The position numbers and the translations under genes are program-made. Below are positions 35,871 to 43,900 of a DNA stretch of 55,584 nucleotides, piece by piece. The number at the start of each line of letters is the position of its first letter. Position 1 is the first letter of the stretch. The notes beneath the pieces were generated by a model. It was not told where the DNA came from. It ran no database searches and worked only from the letters and a program-made list of their open reading frames with translations. The stretch is from Lacticaseibacillus mingshuiensis (GTDB lineage: Bacteria > Bacillota > Bacilli > Lactobacillales > Lactobacillaceae), in assembly GCF_016861785.1 (NCBI RefSeq), contig NZ_BOLS01000017.1, positions 1 through 55,584 on the forward strand, read 5' to 3'.

Positions 35871-37064
35871 CTACTTGTGGCGCTCGATCAACGGCGCCAC
35901 CTCGGCCAAGATCTCTGCGGCGATCTCCGTCTTTGACGCTTCGGCGATGGGGCGTGGCGCCCGGTCTGGCCAAAGGAGCGTCACCGCATCGGTCTCCTGG
36001 TTAAATCCTTGATGCACGCCCACTTGATTGGCGACCAGCAGATCGGCGTGTTTGCGCGCCAATTTGGCGGTCGCGTTCGCCAGCAGCGCCGTCGTTTCAG
36101 CCGCAAAACCGACCACCACTTGATGCGTTTTGGCCGCGCCAAAGCCAGCCAGCAGGTCCGGATTTTGCGCCAGCTGCAGTGTCAGGGCCGCATCGCCCTG
36201 TTTTTTGATCTTATTTGCGGCGACTTGATCCGGCCGAAAATCCGCAACTGCGGCTGCCATGATCAGCGCATCAGTCTGCGCAAAATGCGCGGTCAGTGCC
36301 GCCCCCATTTCGCGAGCCGAACTGACCGGCACCACCTGCACCTGGGTCAATACAGGCTGGGTGGCCGTGGTGACCAGGGTGACCTCAGCGCCAGCTGCGG
36401 CCGCCACATTGGCCAGCGCTGCGCCCATTTTGCCTGAGGAATCATTGCCAATGTAGCGCACCGGATCAATGCGTTCCTTGGTGCCGCCGGATGAGATCAG
36501 AATCTTTTTCCCAGCCAAAAACGGCGTGGGCTGATAACTTTGAATGAACGCCTCGATCACAGAAAGGTCTGGCATCCGCCCCACGCCGGCATAGCCTTCT
36601 GCCAAAAATCCGGTCGCAGGCGGCAACACCGCCATCCCCAATTCTTGCAGATGGTGGACGTTGGCCTGGGTCTGGGCATTTTCCCACATGTGGTCGTTCA
36701 TCGCTGGCACAACCAGTTTCGGTCCGGCAAACGCGAGCAACGCACTCAGCGCCTCATTGTCGGCGATGCCCACGGCCATTTTCGCGATCGTGTTGGCCGT
36801 GGCCGGCACCACCACTGCCATATCGAGCGAATTGGCGAACTCGACATGGGCCACGTGGCTGGCATCCGCAAAGGCGTCGTTAGCCATTAAAACAGGCTGC
36901 TTGCTGACGGTGGCCAGCGTTTCAGGCGTCACAAACCGCGTGGCGGCATGCGTCATCGCCACCCGCACAGAATGGCCGCGCCTGATCAACGCGCGCACCA
37001 AAAGCGGCACTTTGTATGCTGCGATTCCACCTGTGACAAATAAGCCGATCTGTTTTCCCGTCAT
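35871..37064 (-). CDS. coaBC: bifunctional phosphopantothenoylcysteine decarboxylase / synthetase
   Basis: Catalyses two consecutive steps of coenzyme A synthesis. It has 397 residues. The N-terminal flavin decarboxylase domain (about 1-180) begins MTGKQIGLFVTGGIAAYKVP and has PAMNDHMWEN. The C-terminal CTP-dependent synthetase starts at ISSGGTKERIDPVRYIGNDS and has AAAVADFRPDQVAANKIKK. One oddity: the substrate-clamp segment reads FLAEGYAGVGRM, with Glu where the E. coli protein has its catalytic Cys (ACG). The ATG at 37064 has AAGAAGG upstream and an extended -10 promoter lies close by. Confidence 0.94.
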   Translation of the reverse strand: MTGKQIGLFVTGGIAAYKVPLLVRALIRRGHSVRVAMTHAATRFVTPETLATVSKQPVLMANDAFADASHVAHVEFANSLDMAVVVPATANTIAKMAVGIADNEALSALLAFAGPKLVVPAMNDHMWENAQTQANVHHLQELGMAVLPPATGFLAEGYAGVGRMPDLSVIEAFIQSYQPTPFLAGKKILISSGGTKERIDPVRYIGNDSSGKMGAALANVAAAAGAEVTLVTTATQPVLTQVQVVPVSSAREMGAALTAHFAQTDALIMAAAVADFRPDQVAANKIKKQGDAALTLQLAQNPDLLAGFGAAKTHQVVVGFAAETTALLANATAKLARKHADLLVANQVGVHQGFNQETDAVTLLWPDRAPRPIAEASKTEIAAEILAEVAPLIERHK

Positions 37065-37091
37065 CGTCGCACCTTCTTTATGTCTGGATTC

Positions 37092-37100
37092 ATTATACCA
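37092..37100 (-). promoter_or_regulatory. extended -10 promoter of coaBC
   Basis: Minus strand TGGTATAAT: a perfect -10 (37092-37097) with a TGn extension; no good -35. It lies 28 nt upstream of the coaBC start. Confidence 0.6.
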
Positions 37101-37180
37101 GAGTTGTCGCATAGGCGGGGACCGGGCGTTGGCTCGTAGACGTTAAGGTTTTCTCGCTCTGACAAACGCGCGGGATCGCC

Positions 37181-37195
37181 CGCTTGCCATTTTGA
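37181..37195. repeat. 15-nt direct repeat, copy 1
   Basis: CGCTTGCCATTTTGA, repeated exactly at 37650-37664. The two copies flank a 455-bp gene-free segment that contains the structured element at 37216-37372. Confidence 0.6.
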
Positions 37196-37215
37196 TTTGG
37201 TTTGCGGAAAATTGC

Positions 37216-37372
37216 GGGTGTGCACCAGCCAGAAATTGGCTGGCGACCGTAGTAGACGGACAAGCAACTTTGAGCCCGCAGAGTACGCGGTCTCAAAGCT
37301 TGCTTTCGGCGTAGGCGGCAGACCCGCCAACGCCGACGAGGGGGCTGAGCCATTTCTGGCTGGCGCACGCCC
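37216..37372. repeat. long inverted repeat with two internal hairpins
   Basis: The outer arms (37216-37240 and 37349-37372) pair over about 23 bp with one mismatch, one bulge and one G-T pair. Each arm contains a copy of the CCAGCCAGAAATTGG/CCATTTCTGGCTGG motif, itself partly palindromic. Inside are two further strong hairpins: 37261-37304 (arms AAGCAACTTTGAGCCCGC and GCGGTCTCAAAGCTTGCTT) and 37307-37335 (CGGCGTAGGCGG/CCGCCAACGCCG). Overall a cruciform or three-way-junction layout. No protein is encoded and no obvious promoter was found. It could be a small mobile palindromic element or a structured RNA. Confidence 0.7.
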
Positions 37373-37649
37373 TCGATTCAGCCTTATATCTCAATGACAA
37401 GTAATGCAAGTGCTGCTACAGGATTTATTGAATTGACCACAATTCTCCCAACCATACGCTTTGCTTCCAACCGAAATCGAAATTGATCAGCAACACAACG
37501 GTTTGTCTGCGTTGAGATACCCTTCAAAAACGTTTAGCATCATCGCTGCTTTGCCACAGCCCAGGTCCACAATTGCCAGTATTCTTATTCTGAGTCAACG
37601 GTCACCTTGTTAAACGCTTCACAGCCCAATCGCACAACGGCCAATTCGC
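37373..37649. other. gene-free stretch in the coaBC-rpoZ gap
   Basis: About 280 bp of sequence with moderately lower GC than the genes. I see no credible gene, RNA or strong repeat apart from the direct-repeat copy at its right end. Confidence 0.4.
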
Positions 37650-37664
37650 CGCTTGCCATTTTGA
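37650..37664. repeat. 15-nt direct repeat, copy 2
   Basis: Second exact copy of CGCTTGCCATTTTGA (first at 37181-37195). Confidence 0.6.
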
Positions 37665-37690
37665 GAGGCGCTAACCGAACCCCAGGCGTC

Positions 37691-37725
37691 AAAAAAACCG
37701 GCGCCTCATTTGCTGGGCACCGGTC
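37691..37725 (-). terminator. terminator of gmk-rpoZ
   Basis: ACCGGTGCC/GGCGCCGGT stem (one G-T pair), 10-nt loop, seven T on the minus strand. Confidence 0.9.
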
Positions 37726-37736
37726 CATTTTCCCTT

Positions 37737-37991
37737 TTATTCGACGTCCTCGCCGCCGTGATCCAGGCGTTCAGCGTCGCGTTCGAGCATTTTGGAAGCG
37801 GGGTCGATGATCACGTCACCGGCAGCCACTTCTTCAAGGGCTTTGCCGACCGTTTTCAGGGAACGGTATTCGGCGAGCATTGGGACTTCGTTGCTTTCCA
37901 GTTCATGCGCGCGTTTGGCCGCCAACACCGCGAGTGAATAGCGGGAAGGCACCTTGCTCAACAGCTTATCGATAGATGGATAGATGATCAT
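37737..37991 (-). CDS. rpoZ: RNA polymerase omega subunit
   Basis: Small accessory subunit that helps assemble the beta-prime subunit. It has 84 residues and starts [20 protein letters not shown], with the conserved [18 protein letters not shown] Shine-Dalgarno. It follows gmk by 12 nt, the standard gmk-rpoZ pair, and ends at a strong terminator. Confidence 0.95.
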   Translation of the reverse strand: MIIYPSIDKLLSKVPSRYSLAVLAAKRAHELESNEVPMLAEYRSLKTVGKALEEVAAGDVIIDPASKMLERDAERLDHGGEDVE

Positions 37992-38003
37992 ATTGTCTGC
38001 TCC

Positions 38004-38633
38004 TTATCCCTGCTGCGCCTGTGTGTGCGCCAGCATTCCTTTGTAACGGTCGATCACGCGCGGCACCCGCAGATGCTCCGCTTCAATGATGCGCTCGATG
38101 CGGCGCACGGCCAGCTCAACTTGATCATTCACAACGGCATAATCGTAATTTTCCATCATGGCGATCTCGTCGGCGGCCTGGGCGATGCGTCGTTCGATGA
38201 CATCTGGCGCATCAGTGCCGCGGGCGGTCAGCCGGTGCTTCAGCTCGATCAGATCGGGTGGGGTCAAAAAGATGAAGACCCCATCCGGACATTTTTCCCG
38301 AACTTGCATCGCGCCTTTGACCTCGATCTCAAGCAGGACATCCTGCCCGTCATCGAGCATCTTGTTAACATACTTCAACGGCGTCCCGTAATAGTTGCCG
38401 ACATACCGCGCGTATTCAAGCATCCCGCCTTCTGCGATCTCCTGCTCAAATTGCGCCTTGGTGCGAAAATAATAATCCACCCCGTCTTGTTCACCGGGCC
38501 GCATCTGCCGTGTCGTCATTGAAATCGAATACTTGAAGTCACGGTAGTTGCCTGCGAGCATGGCTTGCCGAACGGTCCCTTTCCCAACACCGCTGGGGCC
38601 GGAAAGCACGATCAGCATTCCTCTCTCCTGCAT
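38004..38633 (-). CDS. gmk: guanylate kinase
   Basis: Phosphorylates GMP to GDP with ATP. It has 209 residues: P-loop [14 protein letters not shown] near residue 10, the GMP-binding region [17 protein letters not shown] near 40, and [18 protein letters not shown] near 100. I keep the ATG at 38633 (GAGGTG upstream); an ATG five codons later also has an AGGAG. A TTGAAA-17-CATAAT promoter precedes it. Confidence 0.96.
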   Translation of the reverse strand: MQERGMLIVLSGPSGVGKGTVRQAMLAGNYRDFKYSISMTTRQMRPGEQDGVDYYFRTKAQFEQEIAEGGMLEYARYVGNYYGTPLKYVNKMLDDGQDVLLEIEVKGAMQVREKCPDGVFIFLTPPDLIELKHRLTARGTDAPDVIERRIAQAADEIAMMENYDYAVVNDQVELAVRRIERIIEAEHLRVPRVIDRYKGMLAHTQAQQG

Positions 38634-38664
38634 GGCGCACCTCTTTCGTCATAGTTTACTGTCC

Positions 38665-38693
38665 ATTATGCCGTTGATGCGCCACTTTTTCAA
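38665..38693 (-). promoter_or_regulatory. sigma-A promoter of gmk-rpoZ
   Basis: Minus strand TTGAAA (38688-38693), 17-bp spacer, CATAAT (38665-38670). The -35 overlaps the stop end of the patatin-like gene. Confidence 0.6.
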
Positions 38694-39373
38694 TAGGAAC
38701 CGCGGATTCCCGCAAGAAAATCGGCCTCCTGGCACAAGCGCTGCCCAGCTTCCTGCCCCGCCTGAAGCAAGCGCTGGCGATTGCCCCGCGAAAAATCAAG
38801 GATCCGCCCCACCGGCTCTGGCGGGGTCAACAGCCGATCCGCCTTGGCTGCCGGCTGAGGGCCAAGCCCCGCCGCGCTGATCGCCAGAATTTTGGTTGCT
38901 CCTAAGTCGCGCGCGATGTCGATCGGCAGATCATTGACCAGCCCGCCATCCGCATAGCGCGTCCCATTGATCGTCACTGGCCGCGTGACCCCGGGCAAAC
39001 TACAACTGGCGCATAACCGATCTAGCGTCGTCCGATCAGTCAGCGCATTGACGACGGGCCGCCTTCGCTTGAGGTCAGTCGCCACGGCCAGCGTCGGCCA
39101 CGGTTGCTGGACCGGCGTCGCTAAAATTGCCCCGCCGAATTCTTTGATCGTGCGACTCAGCTGATAGGCGCGAAAATGGTCGAGGCGCGGATCCTGCCAC
39201 CACGCGACTAACGCTTCCGGCGCCAAGCGCGCCGTTGCCGCTCCATTCAGCGCCCCGATCGAGCTGCCGATCAAAAAGCGCGGGGAGAACCCAGCGGTCG
39301 CCAGCGCCTGCCAAACGCCGGCTTGAAAGGCGCCGCGCACCCCACCGCCGCCAAGTACCAATGCCCAAGTCAT
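38690..39373 (-). CDS. patatin-like phospholipase family protein
   Basis: A 227-residue protein of the patatin/RssA fold. The oxyanion loop GGGGVRGAFQAG lies near residue 8, the nucleophile elbow GSSIGALNG near 36, and the second catalytic residue is in YADGGLVNDLPID near 140 (Asp of DGG). It lacks a signal peptide and is probably a cytoplasmic lipid acyl hydrolase; the substrate is unknown. AAGGAGG lies 8 nt upstream of the ATG. A perfect 31-bp palindrome sits 19 bp upstream of the start. Confidence 0.88.
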   Translation of the reverse strand: MTWALVLGGGGVRGAFQAGVWQALATAGFSPRFLIGSSIGALNGAATARLAPEALVAWWQDPRLDHFRAYQLSRTIKEFGGAILATPVQQPWPTLAVATDLKRRRPVVNALTDRTTLDRLCASCSLPGVTRPVTINGTRYADGGLVNDLPIDIARDLGATKILAISAAGLGPQPAAKADRLLTPPEPVGRILDFSRGNRQRLLQAGQEAGQRLCQEADFLAGIRGSY

Positions 39374-39391
39374 CTGCGTCCTCCTTTTGTC

Positions 39392-39422
39392 GGAACCGGG
39401 ACAAAACTTTTGTCCCGGTTCC
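39392..39422. repeat. perfect 31-bp palindrome upstream of the patatin-like gene
   Basis: Two 15-bp arms (GGAACCGGGACAAAA and its complement) around a single C at 39407. It lies just before the Shine-Dalgarno of the patatin-like gene. It could be an operator or a hairpin in the leader, or one arm set of a palindromic element. There is no T-run, so a simple terminator is unlikely. Confidence 0.85.
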
Positions 39423-39452
39423 TGTATCGTGCACTAATGTGACTGCAGTGTC

Positions 39453-39564
39453 GTGGGCCAAATGTCCATGTCCGAGCAGCTAAGGCGCCAATCGCCTGGT
39501 TCAAAGTTCGAACTTGGCGCTTAGCACACTTACCTGTCGGACCCAGGCGTGACATTTGTCCCAC
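39453..39564. repeat. nested imperfect inverted repeat
   Basis: Outer arms GTGGGCCAAATGTC (39453-39466) and GACATTTGTCCCAC (39551-39564) pair with one mismatch. Inside, TGTCCGA pairs with TGTCGGA (offset), GCTAAGGCGCCAA pairs with TTGGCGCTTAGC, and the centre contains the palindrome AAGTTCGAACTT. The whole spans about 112 bp of the gap between two divergent genes. Confidence 0.65.
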
Positions 39565-39582
39565 TTCTTTTTCAAAAAACAC

Positions 39583-39611
39583 TTGCGTCTCGGAACGCTT
39601 GTTCGTATAAT
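39583..39611 (+). promoter_or_regulatory. sigma-A promoter of the gene at 39646
   Basis: TTGCGT (39583-39588), 17-bp spacer, TATAAT (39606-39611), 35 nt upstream of the ATG. Confidence 0.75.
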
Positions 39612-39645
39612 AAGAATTGCAAACAGACGTTCGGAGGCGTTGACA

Positions 39646-39945
39646 ATGGAAAACAAAGCACGTTCTTTTCAATCAATGACACAAGAGCTGGCTCGGGCCA
39701 CGCGCCAATTTTTCGCATTGGCAACGCCGGCTGCTGAAATGCCGCAGACCCAACTGGATCAATTTGCGGCGCAGGCATTTGCGCGGCATTATCGCGTCGC
39801 GCTGTTTTTCCGCGGCGAAGAAGCCCCGCTGGCGGGTACGTTGACGCGCCAACTCACAGGCGGCCGCTACCTCTTTCAAGCATACCGTAGCAACCTCTAT
39901 CGTGTCGTGCAAAGCGATCAGCTGACTTACATTCAAAAAGTATAA
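39646..39945 (+). CDS. small protein of unknown function
   Basis: A 99-residue soluble protein beginning MENKARSFQSMTQELARATR; I do not recognise it. The first half is helical in appearance; the second half (YRVALFFRGEEAPLAGTLTR, then GRYLFQAYRSNLYRVVQSDQ) looks beta-rich, like a small barrel or nucleic-acid-binding fold, but this is only an impression. Strong promoter, CGGAGG Shine-Dalgarno 8 nt before the ATG, and a shared bidirectional terminator with recN. It is divergent from the patatin-like gene. Confidence 0.8.
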   Translation: MENKARSFQSMTQELARATRQFFALATPAAEMPQTQLDQFAAQAFARHYRVALFFRGEEAPLAGTLTRQLTGGRYLFQAYRSNLYRVVQSDQLTYIQKV

Positions 39946-39956
39946 CCTAGAGAATC

Positions 39957-40008
39957 AAAAAGGACTCATCCAAAACGCGCTCAAAACGTTTTGGATGAGT
40001 CCTTTTTT
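39957..40008. terminator. bidirectional terminator between the 39646 gene and recN
   Basis: A long perfect stem (AAAAGGACTCATCCAAAACG and its complement) with a 9-nt loop, A-rich on the left and T6 on the right, serving convergent transcription. Confidence 0.92.
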
Positions 40009-40013
40009 CGTGG

Positions 40014-41717
40014 TCACGCCGAGGCGTGTAGTTTGGCTTTGGTCTGCGCGGCCATCGTCAGCATTTCCTGCGCATGTTCCAGCGCGAGCTGTGTGACTTC
40101 GGTGCCGGCCAGCATCCGGGCGATCTCGTGAACACGCGCTTCATCGGACAGTTTGGTGACCTCGGTCATGGTGCGGCCATGGGTCACTTTTTTGGTGATC
40201 AGATATTCGTGGTCACTCATCGCGGCGACTTGCGGCAAGTGCGTGATGCACAGCACCTGCGAGTGATGCGCGATCTGCGAGATCTTGTTGGCGATCGCCT
40301 GGGCCACGCGTCCGGAGACCCCAGTGTCGACCTCATCGAAAATAATGCTGGTCACGCCATCCGTTTCAGCGAAGATCGTCTTCAGTGCCAGCATGATTCG
40401 CGATAATTCGCCGCCACTGGCAATTTTGGCAAGGGGCTTGGCGGCTTCCCCAGGGTTGGTCTGAATGTAAAATTCACAGCTGTCGGTGCCATCCGGCCGA
40501 AGCTCATCGACCAGCGCCGTCAGCCGCACGCTGAACACAGTTTTCGCCATATAAAGAGCGGCCAATTGCTTATGAATCGCGGTGCTCAACTGCTCGTCCG
40601 CTTTTTCACGGGCGTCATGCAGCTGGTGGCCGAGCGTGATCAGGGCCTTTTTTTCGCTGGCGACGCGGCCTTCAAGTCCTTCATCCCCGGCCTCCGTTGC
40701 GGTCATGCTGGCCAGTTCACGTTTGGCCTTTTCGCCATAATCGATCACATCTTGGACGCTGTTGCCATATTTGCGCTCAAGTTGGCTGATCAGATCCAGC
40801 CGTTTTTCGACCTCGTCGAGACGCCCTTCATCCCATTCAAGATCATCGACCTGCCGAGACAGCGCCGACTGGGTGTCCTGCAGGCTGTAATAGGCGGTCT
40901 GCAGGTCGCTGGCGATGCTCGCAAAATCGGTATCCAGGTGCGCGATGCCCTGCATCTGTTCCATGGCGCTGGCAATCTGATCCAGCGGGTTGGCTTCCTC
41001 GCCGTTCAAAATGTCGTAACTACCCGTCAAAGCATCCGAGATGCGCTGGTAATTGGCCAGCCGGTCGCGCTCCTGGGTCAAGGTCGTGGCCTCATCCGGC
41101 TGGAGGTCGGCCGAGGAGATCTCGTCGACTTGGAACGTCAGCATGTCCAGCCGCTGCGCCCACTCCTGTTCGTTGGCCTGCTTTTTCCGCAGCGCCTTGG
41201 CCGCCGTTTGATACGCCGCATAACGGGTCTGATAATCAGCCAAAAGGTCCAGCACCGGGGCGCCCGCAAAGGCATCCAGCAATCCGAGATGCGTCTCCGC
41301 ATGTATCAATTGCTGATGCTCATTTTGCCCGTGAATATCCACCAGCGTCTCGCCGATCGCCCGAAGCGTCGCCGTGTTGACCAGATGCCCATTGACCCGG
41401 CAAATGTTGCGACCATTTTCGTAAAGCTCCCGCGACAGGAGGACACTGCCTTCGTCGGGTTGCAGGCCAAAACTGCTCATCACCGCGGCCGTGCGCGGAT
41501 TGGAAGTCGCATCAAATAAGCCTTCCAGCGTGGCTTTGGTCGCGCCGGTTCGCACAAAATCAGCGCTGCCGCGGCTGCCCGCCAACAAGCTGACAGCATC
41601 AATGATGATGGATTTCCCCGCGCCGGTTTCGCCGGTCAGGGCCGTCATGCGGTCGGCAAAGCTCAGTTGGAGTTGGTCGATGATCGCAAAATCGTGAATC
41701 TCAAGTTCCTGCAGCAT
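40014..41717 (-). CDS. recN: DNA repair protein RecN
   Basis: SMC-like ATPase acting early in double-strand-break repair. It has 567 residues: Walker A TGETGAGKSIIID near residue 28, long coiled-coil arms, signature IASGGELSRIMLALK, and Walker B IIFDEVDTGVSG. Start MLQELEIHDFAIID at 41717, immediately after argR with a GGGGTGA Shine-Dalgarno inside the end of argR. The longer frame (7 residues) is not supported. argR-recN is the conserved pair. Confidence 0.96.
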   Translation of the reverse strand: MLQELEIHDFAIIDQLQLSFADRMTALTGETGAGKSIIIDAVSLLAGSRGSADFVRTGATKATLEGLFDATSNPRTAAVMSSFGLQPDEGSVLLSRELYENGRNICRVNGHLVNTATLRAIGETLVDIHGQNEHQQLIHAETHLGLLDAFAGAPVLDLLADYQTRYAAYQTAAKALRKKQANEQEWAQRLDMLTFQVDEISSADLQPDEATTLTQERDRLANYQRISDALTGSYDILNGEEANPLDQIASAMEQMQGIAHLDTDFASIASDLQTAYYSLQDTQSALSRQVDDLEWDEGRLDEVEKRLDLISQLERKYGNSVQDVIDYGEKAKRELASMTATEAGDEGLEGRVASEKKALITLGHQLHDAREKADEQLSTAIHKQLAALYMAKTVFSVRLTALVDELRPDGTDSCEFYIQTNPGEAAKPLAKIASGGELSRIMLALKTIFAETDGVTSIIFDEVDTGVSGRVAQAIANKISQIAHHSQVLCITHLPQVAAMSDHEYLITKKVTHGRTMTEVTKLSDEARVHEIARMLAGTEVTQLALEHAQEMLTMAAQTKAKLHASA

Positions 41718-41721
41718 GTGG

Positions 41722-42174
41722 TCACCCCGCGATCTCATCGAAAAATGCGAGCAGTTGCGCCGCCTGCGCCGCTGCGTGACAGATGATCAAGATCGTGCTG
41801 TCGCCGGCGATCACAGTGAAGATCCGGGCATCGCGCAACTGCTCGATCAGCGTGCCGATCGCAGGCGCCGTCCCAGGATCCATGTTCAGCGCGACAAAAT
41901 AAGCCATTGTTTCCCCACTGCGATACGAGGCGCCAAACGTCCGCCGCAATTTTTCCAGCGGAGCCAACTGCTTTTCAGGCGGCAGCGAATAGCGATAATG
42001 GCCCGTGCCAGTTGGGACTTTGACCAGCTGCATGTCCTTGATATCGCGTGAGATCGTTGCCTGAGTCACCGGAATGCCAAGCGCATTGAGTCGATCGACC
42101 AAATCGCCTTGCCGCTCGATCATCTCCGCTTGAATCAACTGCCGAATGTGGCCCTGCCGCTCATTCTTTTGCAT
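41722..42174 (-). CDS. argR: arginine repressor ArgR/AhrC
   Basis: Arginine-responsive transcription factor, 150 residues. The N-terminal winged helix-turn-helix (about 1-70) includes VTQATISRDIKDMQLVKVP. The C-terminal oligomerisation and arginine-binding domain has GTAPAIGTLIEQL and AGDSTILIICH. Two adjacent ATGs (42177 and 42174) are possible; the second is better spaced from AAGGAGG. It may regulate recN cotranscription and arginine metabolism genes outside the window. Confidence 0.93.
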   Translation of the reverse strand: MQKNERQGHIRQLIQAEMIERQGDLVDRLNALGIPVTQATISRDIKDMQLVKVPTGTGHYRYSLPPEKQLAPLEKLRRTFGASYRSGETMAYFVALNMDPGTAPAIGTLIEQLRDARIFTVIAGDSTILIICHAAAQAAQLLAFFDEIAG

Positions 42175-42196
42175 CATGCACCCTCCTTGCAGGCGC

Positions 42197-43033
42197 TCAG
42201 TGTGCCTGCCGCAGCCAACTTGGTTGCAATGTGTCATACGCCGCCGCCTGAGTGGCCTCGATCGAAACGCCCTCGGCCATCACGCCGGTCGTGTCTGCTC
42301 GCCGCAGATGAATCAAGAACTCGATGTTGCCTTCCCCGCCCTTGATGGGACTGAAATCAAGGCCCTCAACGTCATACCCGCTGGCTAGGGAAAAAGCCAC
42401 GATCTCCTGCAAAACATCGCGGTGCACCGCCGCATCGCGCACGATGCCCTTTTTGCCCACACGCTCAGGCCCTGCTTCGAACTGGGGCTTGATCAACGCG
42501 ACCGCATCCGCCCCTGGCTGCAAGATCGCGTGAAGGGGCGGCAAGATCAGCTTCAGCGAAATGAACGACACATCAGTCATCGCGAATTCGACCGGCCCTT
42601 CTGTGAAATCATCCGGCTTGCTATAACGAAAATTGACGCGCTCCATCACGACGACACGCGGGTCTTCTCGCAATTTCCAGGCCAGCTGATTGTAGCCCAC
42701 ATCCAGCGCGTAACTCTTAAGGGCCCCATTTTGCAGCGCGACATCAGTGAACCCGCCAGTTGACGCGCCGATATCCAGCACCGTTTTACCGGTCAGATCA
42801 ATATTAAAGACCGTCAGCGCCTTGGCCAGCTTCAGCCCGCCTCGGCTCACATAAGGCATGGTCTTACCCTTCACGTGAAGCGGCGTCTCTGCGGGGATCT
42901 TGACCCCGGGCTTGTCCAGCCGCTCATTATTTTGATCATAGACCTCGCCGGCCATGACGGCACGCTTGGCCTGCTCGCGGGACAAAAACAGGCCCTGCTC
43001 GACCAACATGACATCGATGCGTTCTTTTGTCAT
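42197..43033 (-). CDS. tlyA: TlyA family rRNA methyltransferase (YqxC)
   Basis: Predicted 2'-O-methyltransferase acting on rRNA; homologues were once called hemolysins. It has 278 residues: an S4 RNA-binding domain at the N-terminus (RIDVMLVEQGLFLSREQAKR) and an FtsJ-like SAM domain with VLDIGASTGGFTDVAL near residue 83 and AMTDVSFISLKLILP near 150. It lies between ispA and argR, the usual position in Firmicutes. Confidence 0.93.
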   Translation of the reverse strand: MTKERIDVMLVEQGLFLSREQAKRAVMAGEVYDQNNERLDKPGVKIPAETPLHVKGKTMPYVSRGGLKLAKALTVFNIDLTGKTVLDIGASTGGFTDVALQNGALKSYALDVGYNQLAWKLREDPRVVVMERVNFRYSKPDDFTEGPVEFAMTDVSFISLKLILPPLHAILQPGADAVALIKPQFEAGPERVGKKGIVRDAAVHRDVLQEIVAFSLASGYDVEGLDFSPIKGGEGNIEFLIHLRRADTTGVMAEGVSIEATQAAAYDTLQPSWLRQAH

Positions 43034-43042
43034 TTCAACCTC

Positions 43043-43900
43043 TTATTCAAAATACGTCAGAAACGAATCCAGCTGCGGAGCAGGCCGGCTCAGCCGATGA
43101 AGCGCGGCCTCGGCTGCGGCCACATGTGCCTGCAGGGCATCTTTCGCGCCCGTCAGCCCAAGCAGCGCCGGATACGTGTTTTTATGCTCGCTCAGATCTT
43201 TGCCCGCTGTTTTGCCTAATTGCGCGCTGGTCTCGGTCACATCATTGATGTCATCTTGGATCTGAAACGCAACGCCAAATTGTTCGCCAAAAGTGGCCAG
43301 CGCCGCCTGATCAGCTGCACTGACAGCCGCCAGTTGCGCGCCCATTTGGACGGCCGCCGCCAGCAACGCCCCAGTTTTGAGGGCATGCAACTGCTGCAAG
43401 GTCGGCAAGTCATAATGCACCGTCTCCCCGTCCATATCCATCACCTGGCCGGCCACCATCCCGCTTGCGCCACTGGCCTTCGCCAGTGTCCGCACCAGCT
43501 TGACCACCACTTCAGGGGCGGCCGGTGTTGCGCTGACCAACTCAAAGGCAGCTGTTTGCAGGGCATCGCCGGCCAAGATCGCCAGCGCCGAGCCAAACAC
43601 TTTGTGGCTGGTCGGCTGGCCGCGCCGCAGATCATCGTTGTCCATGGCTGGCAGATCATCGTGAATGAGCGAATAGGTGTGCAAACACTCGATGCCGGCC
43701 GCAGCAGGCAACGCCGCTTCAACAGGCCCGGCAAAGCTCTGCACCACCGCCAGCAACAAAAGCGGCCGCAGCCGTTTTCCGCCTGCAGTCAAAGAATACG
43801 CCATTGCCTTTCGTAAATGCACATTGGCCACTTGATCGAGATGGGCCTGCAAGGTTTGCTCAACCGCCGGAAGCAGCGCCACCACCTTGTCGTCAAGCAT
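43043..43900 (-). CDS. ispA: polyprenyl (farnesyl) diphosphate synthase
   Basis: Builds short-chain prenyl diphosphates for undecaprenyl phosphate and quinone synthesis. It has 285 residues from ATG 43900. GGKRLRPLL lies near residue 42, the first aspartate-rich motif is HDDLPAMDNDDLRRG, and the second is FQIQDDINDVTE. The start overlaps the xseB stop by 8 nt without an obvious Shine-Dalgarno, suggesting coupled translation; an earlier ATG at 43936 also lacks one. The xseA-xseB-ispA order is typical. Confidence 0.93.
   Translation of the reverse strand: MLDDKVVALLPAVEQTLQAHLDQVANVHLRKAMAYSLTAGGKRLRPLLLLAVVQSFAGPVEAALPAAAGIECLHTYSLIHDDLPAMDNDDLRRGQPTSHKVFGSALAILAGDALQTAAFELVSATPAAPEVVVKLVRTLAKASGASGMVAGQVMDMDGETVHYDLPTLQQLHALKTGALLAAAVQMGAQLAAVSAADQAALATFGEQFGVAFQIQDDINDVTETSAQLGKTAGKDLSEHKNTYPALLGLTGAKDALQAHVAAAEAALHRLSRPAPQLDSFLTYFE

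Noticed and set aside
39370-39672. 100-codon minus-strand open frame upstream of the patatin-like gene
   Set aside because: It runs through the palindromes and over the promoter of the 39646 gene; no Shine-Dalgarno.
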